Source of the DNA: CAYVTD01 sp964454445 | GTDB lineage: Bacteria; Bacteroidota; Ignavibacteria; Kapaibacteriales; UBA2268 | Direction: 5' to 3' | DNA length: 64,000 nucleotides | Assembly: GCA_964454445.1 (NCBI GenBank) | Contig: CAYVTD010000001.1 | Span: forward strand, 73,351-137,350 | In this document: positions 18,883-28,809 of the stretch, piece after piece | Layout of the letters: every line of letters begins with the position of its first letter | Numbering within the stretch: the first letter of the stretch is position 1 | Notes under the pieces: generated by a model | Databases searched by the model: none | What the model was told of the DNA's origin: nothing | What the model saw: the letters and a program-made list of their open reading frames with translations, nothing else | Position numbers and translations under genes: made by a program

Positions 18883-19284
18883 TAGCTTATCGACAGCTAT
18901 TTTTTGATAGGAGAGCCCTTTCCGCAGGGCAATATCACCAAAAAATCCAAATTCTTTGATTATTGGCTTACGAAAATCAGTTTCATCGAAATTAATTGTT
19001 TCTGTTGCCTTCTCCGCGATTATTCCTAATTTGATAAGTTTATCTATGTGATGTGTTTTTAGCACTATAATTCTTGTACTTAACAGTTTCTGCGAGGCTT
19101 CTCCAGTTAAGCTTTTTTTTATGTCAATTACGGATATCAACTCCCCATGATAATTTAATTCACCGGCAAAAATTGTTGAACTCTTATGTTTGCTTGCAAG
19201 AGGCACAAGCGGTATTACTTCAATGATATTCATCGAGTGAATGATATAATAGTTATCATCAATTTGAAATTGCAAGTAAAGCAT
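18835..19284 (-). CDS. cheW: CheW-like chemotaxis coupling protein
   Basis: Small cytoplasmic adaptor of 149 residues that would link chemoreceptors to the histidine kinase CheA. The CheW fold is seen in YLQFQIDDNYYIIH (strand 1), IIEVIPLVPL, FAGELNYHGELISVIDIKK (the usual G-x-hydrophobic-R-G segment, here with H-G instead of R-G), and IIVLKTH. Start is ATG behind TAGGAG. It is the last gene of a receptor-receptor-CheW operon, 11 bp after the receptor. Its 3' end overlaps the convergent OmpA-type gene by 48 bp, which is large for two real genes, so its C-terminus may have been extended by loss of an earlier stop. No cheA is in the window. Confidence 0.8.
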   Translation of the reverse strand: MLYLQFQIDDNYYIIHSMNIIEVIPLVPLASKHKSSTIFAGELNYHGELISVIDIKKSLTGEASQKLLSTRIIVLKTHHIDKLIKLGIIAEKATETINFDETDFRKPIIKEFGFFGDIALRKGLSYQKIAVDKLLWGSSLPDFDGDSSA

Positions 19285-19295
19285 TCATTAATCTC

Positions 19296-21593
19296 CTATC
19301 TTACTTGTTCATTATTCTCTTTTTTTTCCTCGACAATAAAATGAGAAAGCTCCTCCTGCAGAGTCGCAGAAGCATTTTTAAGATTACCTGTGGCAAAATT
19401 AAAATCAACAAGCGAGTTTCTTGTTTGAATACTGACAGAATTAAGCTGTTCCATCGTTTCTTCGATTTGCTTTGTGCTGTCAGCCTGCATTTTCATTGCC
19501 TCATTTATCAAAGAAAACTGTGAAATCAAATCTTGCATTTTTTCAATGATGTCTTCCAATTCCAAGCTAATAGCAGCAATCTTGGCAGAACCTTTTTGCA
19601 TTTGTTCGGCAAAATCATCGACAGAGCGGGATCCCTGATCAACGGTTTCATGCATTTCGTTTAAAAGAGATTCGATATTTAATGCTGCTACGGAAGTCTC
19701 GTCGGCAAGTTTTCTAATCTCAATTGCGACAACAGAAAAACCTGCACCGTAATTTTCAGTGCTTTCGCTTGAAGTTTCGGTGGTTCTGCTGCTTTCCCTG
19801 TTAAAAGTCGCATTGAGATTTTCTGCTTCAATAGCAGCATTGAGCGACAACAAGTTAGTCTGGTTAGCAACTTTGGTGATTGTGTTGATTACTTTGCTTA
19901 TATTTGCGCTTCGCTGGGTGATAAGTTCGAGTTTTTCGTGAATAATGGCAACAGAGTTTAGCAGAGTTGAAATAGCAACTCTAATTCCCTCGACACCTTC
20001 GAGTCCCTTATGAGCTGCGTCAGAGCTGTCTTGTGCTTTGTTTGAAACATCGTCCATTGTGCCAGAAAGCTCTTGAGAAACAGCCCGAATCTGCATGCTA
20101 ATGGTTACTGTTTCGCTTGTCGAAGCAACCTGTTCGGCAACGCTTGCCTCAAGATTTTTTGCTAATTCGGTTATAACAGATGCAGAAATGGACACTTGTC
20201 GAGCTGTAATTGTAACGTTTATAAGTAATTTATTAAGTGAAGTCGTCATTTTGGCGGCAGAAAGAAACAGTTTGTATATCTCGTCTTTAAAATCGCTTAG
20301 ATCCTTTACCGATTTCACCCCGGCAAACATCTTCGTCGCCTGCGCTGCCTCTATGAGTTTATATGCTGCCTGTATATTGCCCGATGCAATTTCAATGATA
20401 ATTTTTGTAACAAGTAACAATGGTTTGGTAATTCTATTTAAAATGAGAATGGAAAAAACAAATGCCAGAAGCATTGCCCCGATGCTAATGCCAAGAGCGT
20501 AGTTCCTTGCTTCAATGTATTCTGCTTTTCTAAGAGCGAGGAGTTCTCCCAATTGACTAATAGTTGCCAACCAAAATTTATTTTCTTTATCAATTGCATT
20601 CAATCCCTCATTTTCGTATCTCCTTAGTTTTTCGTTTGAATTCTGTATATTATTACTGCTATCATTGTGGATTGTGCTATCGCTGGCTTCGCGGGCAATT
20701 AAATTGTTTTCAGTTAAACTGAAAAAGCCAATAAGTGAATTCTCATATTCCACAAAAACATTTTCAAGCTTTTCTTGCAAAGGTAAATAAATACCATAAA
20801 AATTCTTATCCTCGTTCTTTGCTGTTTTGAGGAGATTATTAATATTGTCTAATGCTTCATTTTTTATTTCAGAAATGTGAAAACTTATGAGTTGCAACTC
20901 TTTAGAGCTTTGTTTATATTGCGATTGTGATTGAAAAGAAGAAAGCTCTGAAAGCGGTTCTTGCAGCAAACTACTCATTCCAGCAGAAAAAACACTGTTT
21001 GTATGTTTGCACAGTTCAGGCATTTGCAACAAGGCAATATCCATAAGGCAATATGAATCAAGGTCGGGATCAAGCAAAAGATTTGATTCTTCAGCAATTA
21101 ATCGTATTAATTTATTAACTCTCTCAATAATTTCTTGATTATTACGAAAAAAAACGTTTAGATCTTTTGAATAGTCCTTTGATTTAATGATTTCCCAATC
21201 AGCTTTTATGGCTTCTGGAAAGATTTCTTTATGAGAAAGAGAATTTGAATAGGACAGTTGGAAATCATCTTGACCAGACTTCAAATTTTCATAAAAGCTG
21301 GACAAAGCAGAATCAGCATCGTCCTGTGATGCTTTTATGTTATTCTCAATTTCAGAACTGCTATCAAATCGAATTTTGCTCATACAAAAAAACTGGTTTT
21401 CATTTATTGATCTGCTAAATTTGGCAAGCGGCTCGATGAGTTTTGTACCAGCAATTTCCTTTTTGGCAAAATTGATATGCTGATTATAGCCCGAGATGAC
21501 ATAATACAACAACACTGCTATTGGCAATGCAAAGATAATACAGATAATTCCTAATTTTAATGTAATGCTTGTATTTCTCGAAAAAGATTTCAT
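19296..21593 (-). CDS. Methyl-accepting chemotaxis protein with unusual tip insertion
   Basis: Transmembrane chemoreceptor of 765 residues: an N-terminal membrane helix (about 10-30), a long helical periplasmic sensor (about 31-365), a second membrane helix (about 367-387), a degenerate HAMP region and a cytoplasmic signalling coiled coil. The hairpin tip that contacts CheA/CheW reads TNLLSLNAAIEAEN, then a Ser/Thr/Glu-rich stretch (RESSRTTETSSESTEN) before GAGFSVVAIEIRKLADET. Compared with the neighbouring receptor this is an extra 19 residues right beside the tip. No ligand can be named; the helical sensor resembles four-helix-bundle receptors. It lies 12 bp after the other receptor and 11 bp before cheW. 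Confidence 0.88.
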   Translation of the reverse strand: MKSFSRNTSITLKLGIICIIFALPIAVLLYYVISGYNQHINFAKKEIAGTKLIEPLAKFSRSINENQFFCMSKIRFDSSSEIENNIKASQDDADSALSSFYENLKSGQDDFQLSYSNSLSHKEIFPEAIKADWEIIKSKDYSKDLNVFFRNNQEIIERVNKLIRLIAEESNLLLDPDLDSYCLMDIALLQMPELCKHTNSVFSAGMSSLLQEPLSELSSFQSQSQYKQSSKELQLISFHISEIKNEALDNINNLLKTAKNEDKNFYGIYLPLQEKLENVFVEYENSLIGFFSLTENNLIAREASDSTIHNDSSNNIQNSNEKLRRYENEGLNAIDKENKFWLATISQLGELLALRKAEYIEARNYALGISIGAMLLAFVFSILILNRITKPLLLVTKIIIEIASGNIQAAYKLIEAAQATKMFAGVKSVKDLSDFKDEIYKLFLSAAKMTTSLNKLLINVTITARQVSISASVITELAKNLEASVAEQVASTSETVTISMQIRAVSQELSGTMDDVSNKAQDSSDAAHKGLEGVEGIRVAISTLLNSVAIIHEKLELITQRSANISKVINTITKVANQTNLLSLNAAIEAENLNATFNRESSRTTETSSESTENYGAGFSVVAIEIRKLADETSVAALNIESLLNEMHETVDQGSRSVDDFAEQMQKGSAKIAAISLELEDIIEKMQDLISQFSLINEAMKMQADSTKQIEETMEQLNSVSIQTRNSLVDFNFATGNLKNASATLQEELSHFIVEEKKENNEQVR

Positions 21594-21605
21594 AACTTGC
21601 CTCGT

Positions 21606-23801
21606 TTACTTGCTTATTTTGAATTGGGAAACTTCTCTTTGCAATCCTTTTACTGCCTCATTTAATTGCAAAGTAACATTATGGAACTCCCCGAGGGACT
21701 CTTTCGTTTGCTCGGCGGCAGTTTTCAATTGATTCATTGCCTCATTAATCTCGAAAGCACCTTCTGATTGCGCACTAATGCTTGTGTCGATAGCTTCAAA
21801 TTCAGGGGTTAGCCTCAATATATGTTCGATTATTAACTCAATATTGTGTGTGATAACCGATACCTTGTTAGCTCCGGATTTGACTTCAATACCAAATTTA
21901 TCCATTTCCATAACGCCCGAGCTTACAGACCCTTGCATCTCCTTTACCATAAATTCGATGTCTTTTGTGGCAGTTGCAGTTTGAACGGCAAGACGGCTAA
22001 TTTCGCGTGCAACAACAGAAAAGCCCTTGCCGAAATCGCCTGCCTTCTCGGCTTCGATAGCTGCATTGAGCGAAAGCAATTTGGTTTGTTCGGAAATCTT
22101 GTTGATAGCTGTAATTATGCCGTTAATCTTATCGGCTTTGTCACTAATTATAGAAAGTTTTGTTGAAATAGAGTTCGTGGCAGTTGTCAGCGATTTCATC
22201 GTATTTTCCAGTTCTATGAGCATCTTGCTGCCAGCTTCAGCTTCGCCAACCGTTGCATCGACGGTTTCGCCAGAGCGTCGAACAGTTGTCAACAGCTCTT
22301 CAGCCCTGTCGGAAATCTCTTTACTCGAGACGCTGACCTGTCTAGTCGAAGCGGCTTGCTCGGCTACAGTTGCCTCTAATTGCCGTGATGAGGCTGTTAT
22401 CTCAGTAGCTGAAGTGGTTACTTGGATACCAGATTGCTGCACTTGACCAATGAGCGAGAAAAGATTGGAAGTCATTTTGGCAAAAGATCGCAAAAGTTCG
22501 CTTATCTCATCTTTATAATTTTTGCTTTGGATAGCTTTTATTTGGCTGTCAATATCGTTTTTCGCCTCACGTAGTTTGCCTTCAGCTATTTTTTTGGCTA
22601 AATTGCTAATAAATCCAATTGGCTTGGAGATGGTGTTCGATAGAAAAATAGCAAGAAGTATGGCTAAGACTAATATTGAAACACCATAAATTATTAAATT
22701 TTCTCTTAATGAAATAAATTTCCTTTCGAGATTAGAAATAGTATCGTAATATTCATCTTTGTAAACTCCTGTGCCGATAACCCAATCCCAAGGCTCGAAA
22801 TAGGTGATTGCAACAACTTTTTCGCGTGCTGTTGCCTCACCGATATTTTTCCATTTATATTCTTTGAAATAATTCTCCCCTTCTTTTAATGTAAGCGCCT
22901 TTTCGACTATTTCCTTAATAAAAAACTTACCTTCGCTATCGGTTGATTCCAGAATGTTTTCCCCGTCGCGTTCGCCATTTTTGGAAATGATGTAATGTCC
23001 TTTGTTGCTTTTACCACCTAGAACATAGACATAGCCAGTTTTCCCCGGTTTAATTCGCAATATTGCATTTCTAAGAGATTTTGCAGCAGCAAGCTTTTCT
23101 CCTGTATATATCATTCCGATCACTTCGCCTCTACTATCCAGAATTGGCTCATAAACGGTCAAGCACCATTCGTTAACAACATAAGCCCTGCCATGATAGG
23201 TTTTATGGTCAAGAATGGATTGCAGCACCGGATTGTCGCTTCCGTCGGGATTGATATGCGGTATGAATGAGCTAATGGCTCTTTCTTTTCCGGCTGTTTG
23301 CACATTGGTTGCCACCCTTAGCATATCACCTTCGCTGTTCATTCTTTGAAATATTGTGCAAGTAAGCCCATAAGACTCACCAACATCATCAACAATAGGA
23401 ATGTATTGCTCCAGATTGGTTGAAGCAGTAATTGGTCTGCCACCCAGCAAAATCGAAGGCAGTTCCACAGTCCTTGTTTCGCCGTTAAATTGATTGACGG
23501 CTTCCCATTTTTGCATTTTTCCAATGAAAGACAAACCACCTTTTTGTTTAATAGTCGTTTCTGCAAAATGAATGGCTCGAGAAAGACGTTCATGAAGTAA
23601 CTCGTCGCTTGATAGACACAGATTGTAAACATCTTTAGAAATCTGCGATATATTCGCTTTTGCAAGGTTGTCAATTTCATGCTCTGCTTCGACAAGCATT
23701 ATCTTTTCTTGAAATACTATTAAAACAACTATTACAATCACTGGTAGAAGAGCAGAAATAATGGCAATAGATATTATTTTTCCTTTTAATGATAGTTTCA
23801 C
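21606..23801 (-). CDS. Methyl-accepting chemotaxis protein with Cache sensor
   Basis: Transmembrane chemoreceptor of 731 residues, first gene of the receptor-receptor-CheW operon. After a membrane helix (about 8-28) a periplasmic double Cache domain (Cache 3-Cache 2 type, about 35-350) is recognisable by HGRAYVVNEWCLTVYEPI, MIYTGEKLAAA and the segment GKTGYVYVLGG...FEPWDWVIGTGVYKDEY; such domains bind small organic acids or amino acids. A second membrane helix (about 365-385), a HAMP domain and the MCP signalling domain follow, with a normal tip TKLLSLNAAIEAEKAGD and GKGFSVVAREISRLA. The start is GTG with GGGAAAG upstream. Ligand unknown. Confidence 0.92.
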   Translation of the reverse strand: MKLSLKGKIISIAIISALLPVIVIVVLIVFQEKIMLVEAEHEIDNLAKANISQISKDVYNLCLSSDELLHERLSRAIHFAETTIKQKGGLSFIGKMQKWEAVNQFNGETRTVELPSILLGGRPITASTNLEQYIPIVDDVGESYGLTCTIFQRMNSEGDMLRVATNVQTAGKERAISSFIPHINPDGSDNPVLQSILDHKTYHGRAYVVNEWCLTVYEPILDSRGEVIGMIYTGEKLAAAKSLRNAILRIKPGKTGYVYVLGGKSNKGHYIISKNGERDGENILESTDSEGKFFIKEIVEKALTLKEGENYFKEYKWKNIGEATAREKVVAITYFEPWDWVIGTGVYKDEYYDTISNLERKFISLRENLIIYGVSILVLAILLAIFLSNTISKPIGFISNLAKKIAEGKLREAKNDIDSQIKAIQSKNYKDEISELLRSFAKMTSNLFSLIGQVQQSGIQVTTSATEITASSRQLEATVAEQAASTRQVSVSSKEISDRAEELLTTVRRSGETVDATVGEAEAGSKMLIELENTMKSLTTATNSISTKLSIISDKADKINGIITAINKISEQTKLLSLNAAIEAEKAGDFGKGFSVVAREISRLAVQTATATKDIEFMVKEMQGSVSSGVMEMDKFGIEVKSGANKVSVITHNIELIIEHILRLTPEFEAIDTSISAQSEGAFEINEAMNQLKTAAEQTKESLGEFHNVTLQLNEAVKGLQREVSQFKISK

Positions 23802-23987
23802 GTTGCTTTCCCGAAATGTGTCGCATCAAGAACAGTTTTTTTATTTTTAATGCAGATAATTCTGGAATTTATGAATATTTAAAGAAAAATAAAAGAGCGA
23901 AAACAAAAAAACGATTATCTTCCGTGATTTTTGCTTTTATATGTGCATTAATATTCTTAATTTAATCAAAAAAAACTGCAAAATGCT

Positions 23988-26003
23988 ATGAAAAATTGTA
24001 AATACTACCTGCTAATAATTTTGCTTCAATTCATCGTTGCACAGGCAAATGCAGAAAATGTCCAATGGGCATCGGAGCTAATCGGCTTTTCTTCGCAAAT
24101 GGATAGTGTTCGTGGCTCAGCAAGACAGGCATTGGGCAAGCCAAGCGTTATGTCTGAATTTGGAATGTCGCCTTGTGCTTGGGCATCAAAGGAGGTTGCC
24201 TCGCCAGAAGGCGAATGGATCAAAGTTGGCTTTGCCGAACCAATGAAAATAGCTCAAATAGCGATTAATCAGAATTTTAATCCCGGTGCAATATCAAAAG
24301 TTTGGATTTATGATGAAAATGACAACGAATACTTGGTCTATAATAACGCTAATCCGGAAGTTACAAGCGTCAACGGAAAGATGCTTCATGTCTTTATGCC
24401 ATTGACAAAATACAATGTGCAAGCGGTTAAAATATTCCTAAAAACTGACGTTTTTGCCGATTGGAATCAAATCGATGCCATAGCCATTAGCGATAGCAAA
24501 AAGCCTGTTTATCCTTCTGTTAATTTGCCACTGCAGACAAGGGAAAGGTATTTTGTTGAAAATCTTGGAGATAATGTCAATTCGCCAGCTGCCGAGCTTG
24601 TTCCCGTCATCTCACCCGACGGGCAGACACTCTACTTCACCCGGAACAATCACCCTGGCAACACTGGTGAGGCAAAAAAACTCGATGTCTGGCAATCTAA
24701 AATGAACAAAGATGGCTCCTTTGCCCCCGCTGAAAATCTTGGTAAACCAATTAATAACGAATTTTCTAATTTCCTTTTTTCGATAAGTCCCGACAACAAC
24801 ACTCTTTACCTCGGCAACCAATATATGCCTGACGGACAAATGGACAAGGGTATTTCTAAGAGTTCCTGGGATGGTGAAAAATGGGACTTGCCTCAAAACA
24901 TGGAAATCAAGGATTTCACCAATCTGCGCGGCTTTGCCAATTACTTTATGGCTCCAAGCGGACAAGAGCTTTATTTGTCTGTCGAAATGGAAGATTCTTA
25001 TGGAGGAATGGATATTTATGTTAGTTTTTTACAAAGTGATGGCTCCTGGAGCAAACCAAAAAACCTTGGACCAACAATCAATACAGCTTCCGATGATATT
25101 TCCCCGTTCATTGCCGCAGACGAAAAAACATTGTATTATTCAACAGACGGGCTACCTTCGCTTGGCTCAAACGATATTTTCTACTCGCAACGGCTCGACA
25201 CAACTTGGACTATTTGGTCTGAACCAGTAAATTTAGGACAGCCGGTAAATTCCTCAGGTTGGGAAGCATATTGGTCGGTGCCCGCCCAGGGCGATTATGG
25301 ATATTATGTTACGAATCACAATAGCAGTGGAAATGAGGATATTTATCGCATTCGCCTGGCAGCATCACAACGACCAGGAACTGTCAAGTTGGTTTATGGA
25401 AGAGTAATCGACTCAAAAACAAGCAATCCCGTTCAGGCACAAATCATTTACGAAACTTTGCCCTCCGGAATTGAAGCAGGCACAGCAAGCTCCAATCCAA
25501 AAACAGGTGAGTATAAAATAATACTGCCTGCAGGAGCCAAATATGGTTTCCTCGCACAAGCCGACAATTATTTATCCATAAATGAATATCTCGATTTAAG
25601 GCAAGAAAGCGATTTTACGGAAATAAATCGTGATTTATATCTCGTTCCAATTGAAAAAGGTCAGGTTGTGCGTATCAACAATATATTTTTCGAATTTGCC
25701 AAATATGATATACTCGAAGATTCTTTTTCTGAGCTAAACCGTATTGTCAAGTTTTTGCAGGAAAACCCAAAAATCAGAATTAGAATAAACGGACATACCG
25801 ATAATATCGGTTCTATGCAAGACAATCTCGAGCTTTCACGGCGTCGTGCTGGCGCTGTTGCCGATTATCTCAACATCAAAGGAATTGACAAAAAACGTGT
25901 TGAAACCAAGGGTTTTGGATTTTCCAAACCAATAGTCGACAACGATACAGAAGAAGGTAGGGCAAAAAACCGAAGAGTCGAATTTGAAATAATTGGCAAT
26001 TAA
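23988..26003 (+). CDS. OmpA family protein with PD40 propeller (PorE-like)
   Basis: Periplasmic or outer-membrane-associated protein of 671 residues. Order: signal peptide (1-22), a discoidin-like beta domain (about 25-165), WD40-like PD40 repeats (about 200-450; PVISPDGQTLYFTRN, ISPDNNTLYLGNQ, IAADEKTLYYSTDG), a carboxypeptidase-regulatory-like domain (about 465-550) and a canonical OmpA domain (about 560-671) with INGHTDNIGS, LSRRRAGAVADYL and NRRVEFEIIG. In P. gingivalis, PorE (a T9SS component anchoring the machine to peptidoglycan) has propeller, regulatory-like and OmpA domains in this order after TPR repeats, which are missing here. With three T9SS cargos in the window, a T9SS or cell-wall anchoring role is reasonable but inferred. 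Confidence 0.8.
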   Translation: MKNCKYYLLIILLQFIVAQANAENVQWASELIGFSSQMDSVRGSARQALGKPSVMSEFGMSPCAWASKEVASPEGEWIKVGFAEPMKIAQIAINQNFNPGAISKVWIYDENDNEYLVYNNANPEVTSVNGKMLHVFMPLTKYNVQAVKIFLKTDVFADWNQIDAIAISDSKKPVYPSVNLPLQTRERYFVENLGDNVNSPAAELVPVISPDGQTLYFTRNNHPGNTGEAKKLDVWQSKMNKDGSFAPAENLGKPINNEFSNFLFSISPDNNTLYLGNQYMPDGQMDKGISKSSWDGEKWDLPQNMEIKDFTNLRGFANYFMAPSGQELYLSVEMEDSYGGMDIYVSFLQSDGSWSKPKNLGPTINTASDDISPFIAADEKTLYYSTDGLPSLGSNDIFYSQRLDTTWTIWSEPVNLGQPVNSSGWEAYWSVPAQGDYGYYVTNHNSSGNEDIYRIRLAASQRPGTVKLVYGRVIDSKTSNPVQAQIIYETLPSGIEAGTASSNPKTGEYKIILPAGAKYGFLAQADNYLSINEYLDLRQESDFTEINRDLYLVPIEKGQVVRINNIFFEFAKYDILEDSFSELNRIVKFLQENPKIRIRINGHTDNIGSMQDNLELSRRRAGAVADYLNIKGIDKKRVETKGFGFSKPIVDNDTEEGRAKNRRVEFEIIGN

Positions 26004-26085
26004 CTGTCTGCTGTTATATATATCAATAATTTAATGTAATTAATATATAAAGATAAATTCTTTCAATGAAAAGGAATTAATGCAG

Positions 26086-28095
26086 CTATACATCAAGATT
26101 TCTAACATACTTAGCATTTTCTTCGATAAAAATGCGGCGTGGCTCGACTTTATCGCCCATAAGAGTTTCAAAAATATGCGATGCATCGGCGGCGCTATCG
26201 ATGGTAACCTGCAAAAGTGTGCGACTCTCCGGGTTCATCGTTGTTTGCCAGAGCTGCTCGGGATTCATCTCGCCGAGACCTTTGAAACGTGAAATGACGA
26301 TGCCCGTTTTCGAAGGATTTTCTGGATTATCCTCTACGATTTCTATCCCTTTTTTGTTTGCAAACTCTTTTTGTATCCTTTGAATTATCTCGCTGCGCTC
26401 GTCTTCGTTATAAGCATAATACTCCTGTTTGCCACGCTTGATTTTATATAATGGTGGCTGGGCAATAAACAATTTGCCTTGAGTAATTAAATCCTTCATA
26501 TAGATAAAGAAAAATGTGAGCAGCAAAGTTCTGATATGCGAACCGTCGATGTCAGCATCAGCCATGAGAATGATTTTCCCATAGCGGGATTTGTCGGGGT
26601 CAAATTCTTCATCGAAACCTGCACCGATGGCAGTGAAAATGGCACGAATTTCCTCGTTTTCGAGGATTTTTGCCATCCTAGCCTTTTGCACGTTTAAAAT
26701 CTTACCTTTCAATGGCAAAATCGCCTGAAAACGCCTGTCTCTTCCTTGTTTAGCCGAACCACCAGCAGAATCACCTTCGACGATGTATATTTCGGTGTCC
26801 TCTGGTGTTTTTAGTGAACAATCGGCAAGTTTGCCAGGCAAAGTCGAAGATTCGAGCGCACTTTTTCGGCGAACCAACTCACGCGATTTTTTTGCAGCGA
26901 GCCTTGCTTCGTCGGCTGTTGTTGCTTTTTCAAGTATGCGTTTTGCTTCGGCGGGATTCTGCTCCAAATAAAACGCAAGCTTTTCGTTCATCACCGTTTT
27001 AACGATGCTTTCCACTTCGCTATTGCCAAGTTTCGTTTTTGTTTGTCCTTCGAATTGCGGTTCAGCCACTTTAACTGATATGACAGCGGTAAGCCCTTCG
27101 CGAAAATCTTCGCCTGTTAATTGTATTTTGCCATTTTTTCCAGAACTCATATTTGTGTAATATGCGTTGAACGTTCTGGTAAGTGCCGAACGAAAGCCTG
27201 TTACGTGTGTGCCGCCTTCGATTGTATTAATATTATTAACATACGAAAGCAGGTTTTCGTTGAAACCATTGTTATACTCGAAGCATATTTCCACTTGCGT
27301 TTCCATTCCGCTTCCTCCATCACCAGAGCCAACAATAGTAATCGGTTTCATTATCGGCTGAACCATCCCATCAATATATTTCACAAAATCTTCCAAACCA
27401 CCCTTGTATTGGAAAGATTCTTGCCTGCCTTCTTCGCGATCATCGCTAAGGTTGATTTTCACTTGTGGGTTCAAAAAGGCAAGCTCTCGGAGGCGCTCCG
27501 CTATTTTTACATATCTGAATCGAGTAACTTTAAAGATGGAGGTATCTGCTTTAAAATGAGTAATAGTACCTGTTTTATCGGTTTTGCCTATGACCTCCAC
27601 TGGTGTTTGAGGTATGCCGAGGGCGTATTCCTGCTTGAAAATCTTTCCATCTCGATAGACAGTAACAATCATCTTTTCAGACAAGGCATTAACGCAGGAC
27701 ACACCGACACCATGCAATCCACCTGAGACTTTATAGCCACTTTTGTCGAACTTGCCACCAGCATGCAGAGTGCACATAACAAGCTCAAGTGTCGATATTT
27801 TTTTCTCGGGATGCGGACCGGTTGGAATGCCACGACCATTGTCCGTTACTGAAAGCGAGCCATCGTAATGGATTCTGACGCTAATTTCGCTACAATAGCC
27901 GGCAAGGGCTTCGTCGATGGAGTTATCGACTACTTCGTTTACAAGATGATGCAGTCCGCGATCACTAATATCGCCAATGTACATTGCTGGACGCATGCGA
28001 ACTGCCTCGAGACCTTCTAAAATTTTAATACTATCTTCACTGTAGTTAGCATCTAACTGAGCCAACGACATCATATTTTCTAATTCTTCTGACAT
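26086..28095 (-). CDS. gyrB: DNA gyrase subunit B
   Basis: ATPase subunit of DNA gyrase, which introduces negative supercoils. The 669 residues include the GHKL ATP site (EVVDNSIDEAL, DNGRGIP, GLHGVGVSCVNALS), the transducer domain, and the TOPRIM part with EGDSAGGSAKQGRDR, LPLKGKILNV and DADIDGSHIRTL, ending YVRNLDV as typical for GyrB. Length and lack of the large insertion point to the short GyrB form rather than ParE, although ParE cannot be fully excluded without its partner. AAGGAATT precedes the ATG. The gene is divergent from dtd; the 273-bp gap between them should hold both promoters but none is clear. Confidence 0.95.
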   Translation of the reverse strand: MSEELENMMSLAQLDANYSEDSIKILEGLEAVRMRPAMYIGDISDRGLHHLVNEVVDNSIDEALAGYCSEISVRIHYDGSLSVTDNGRGIPTGPHPEKKISTLELVMCTLHAGGKFDKSGYKVSGGLHGVGVSCVNALSEKMIVTVYRDGKIFKQEYALGIPQTPVEVIGKTDKTGTITHFKADTSIFKVTRFRYVKIAERLRELAFLNPQVKINLSDDREEGRQESFQYKGGLEDFVKYIDGMVQPIMKPITIVGSGDGGSGMETQVEICFEYNNGFNENLLSYVNNINTIEGGTHVTGFRSALTRTFNAYYTNMSSGKNGKIQLTGEDFREGLTAVISVKVAEPQFEGQTKTKLGNSEVESIVKTVMNEKLAFYLEQNPAEAKRILEKATTADEARLAAKKSRELVRRKSALESSTLPGKLADCSLKTPEDTEIYIVEGDSAGGSAKQGRDRRFQAILPLKGKILNVQKARMAKILENEEIRAIFTAIGAGFDEEFDPDKSRYGKIILMADADIDGSHIRTLLLTFFFIYMKDLITQGKLFIAQPPLYKIKRGKQEYYAYNEDERSEIIQRIQKEFANKKGIEIVEDNPENPSKTGIVISRFKGLGEMNPEQLWQTTMNPESRTLLQVTIDSAADASHIFETLMGDKVEPRRIFIEENAKYVRNLDV

Positions 28096-28368
28096 AATTC
28101 CTTCAATAAAAAAAATTATTTAATTCGTTCAATCACAAAAAGACTTGTATTTAAATAGGTTATAATTTTAAAATTCGATTTAAAAAATATAGACAAAATC
28201 AATGTTGCAATATACGAAAAATTCTGCTTATTTCCTTGTATTAATATAGATTTGTTGAAAACTTTTTAGTCAATTCCCCTTAATGCAAATTTATAAAAAA
28301 TTTCTTAATTTTGCTAAACTTTTATCGTGTTTTCTCTATTTAAAAACATCTTTTTTAATCTTTTGAAA

Positions 28369-28809
28369 ATGAGAGCAGTAATACAAAGAGTTAGCAAAGC
28401 AAGCGTTAATATAAACAATGAAATACGCGGAGCAATATCCATAGGTTTATTGGTTTTAATAGCCTTTTCAGCCGAAGACAACGAAGAAACGATAAAGTGG
28501 ATGAGCAATAAACTCGTCAATTTGCGTATTTTCCTCGACGATGAAGGCAAAATGAATCGTTCTGGGCTTGATGTCGGAGCTGAGATACTGTTTATATCCA
28601 ATTTTACCGTCTATGGCAGCACAAAAAAGGGTTTTCGCCCCAGTTTTACAGATTCGGCACCATCAGAAATAGCTGAGCCACTTTACAATAAGATGCTAAA
28701 CTTCTTAAAAGACAATTATCCATTGAAAATCGAATCGGGCGAATTTGGAGCTATGATGAATGTCGAGTTAATTAATGACGGACCTGTAACTGTTATTCTT
28801 GAAAAGTAG
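28369..28809 (+). CDS. dtd: D-aminoacyl-tRNA deacylase
   Basis: Removes D-amino acids (and glycine mischarged on tRNA-Ala) from tRNA. I take the internal ATG at 28369 because MRAVIQRVSKASV is the conserved N-terminus; 14 further upstream codons are open but not conserved. 146 residues, normal size. The cross-subunit Gly-cisPro motif is intact (NDGPVTVIL). The active-site motif SQ-x-x-T reads SNFTVYGSTKKGFRPSF, so the usual glutamine is asparagine. The last 17 bp overlap the convergent hemC. Confidence 0.92.
   Translation: MRAVIQRVSKASVNINNEIRGAISIGLLVLIAFSAEDNEETIKWMSNKLVNLRIFLDDEGKMNRSGLDVGAEILFISNFTVYGSTKKGFRPSFTDSAPSEIAEPLYNKMLNFLKDNYPLKIESGEFGAMMNVELINDGPVTVILEK

Noticed and set aside
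20095..20502. 135-codon plus-strand frame inside the chemoreceptor gene
   Set aside because: Hydrophobic product arises from the antisense of a helical coiled-coil gene; no independent support.
27121..27726. 201-codon plus-strand frame inside gyrB
   Set aside because: The opposite strand encodes the conserved GyrB ATPase and transducer domain; this frame is its mirror.
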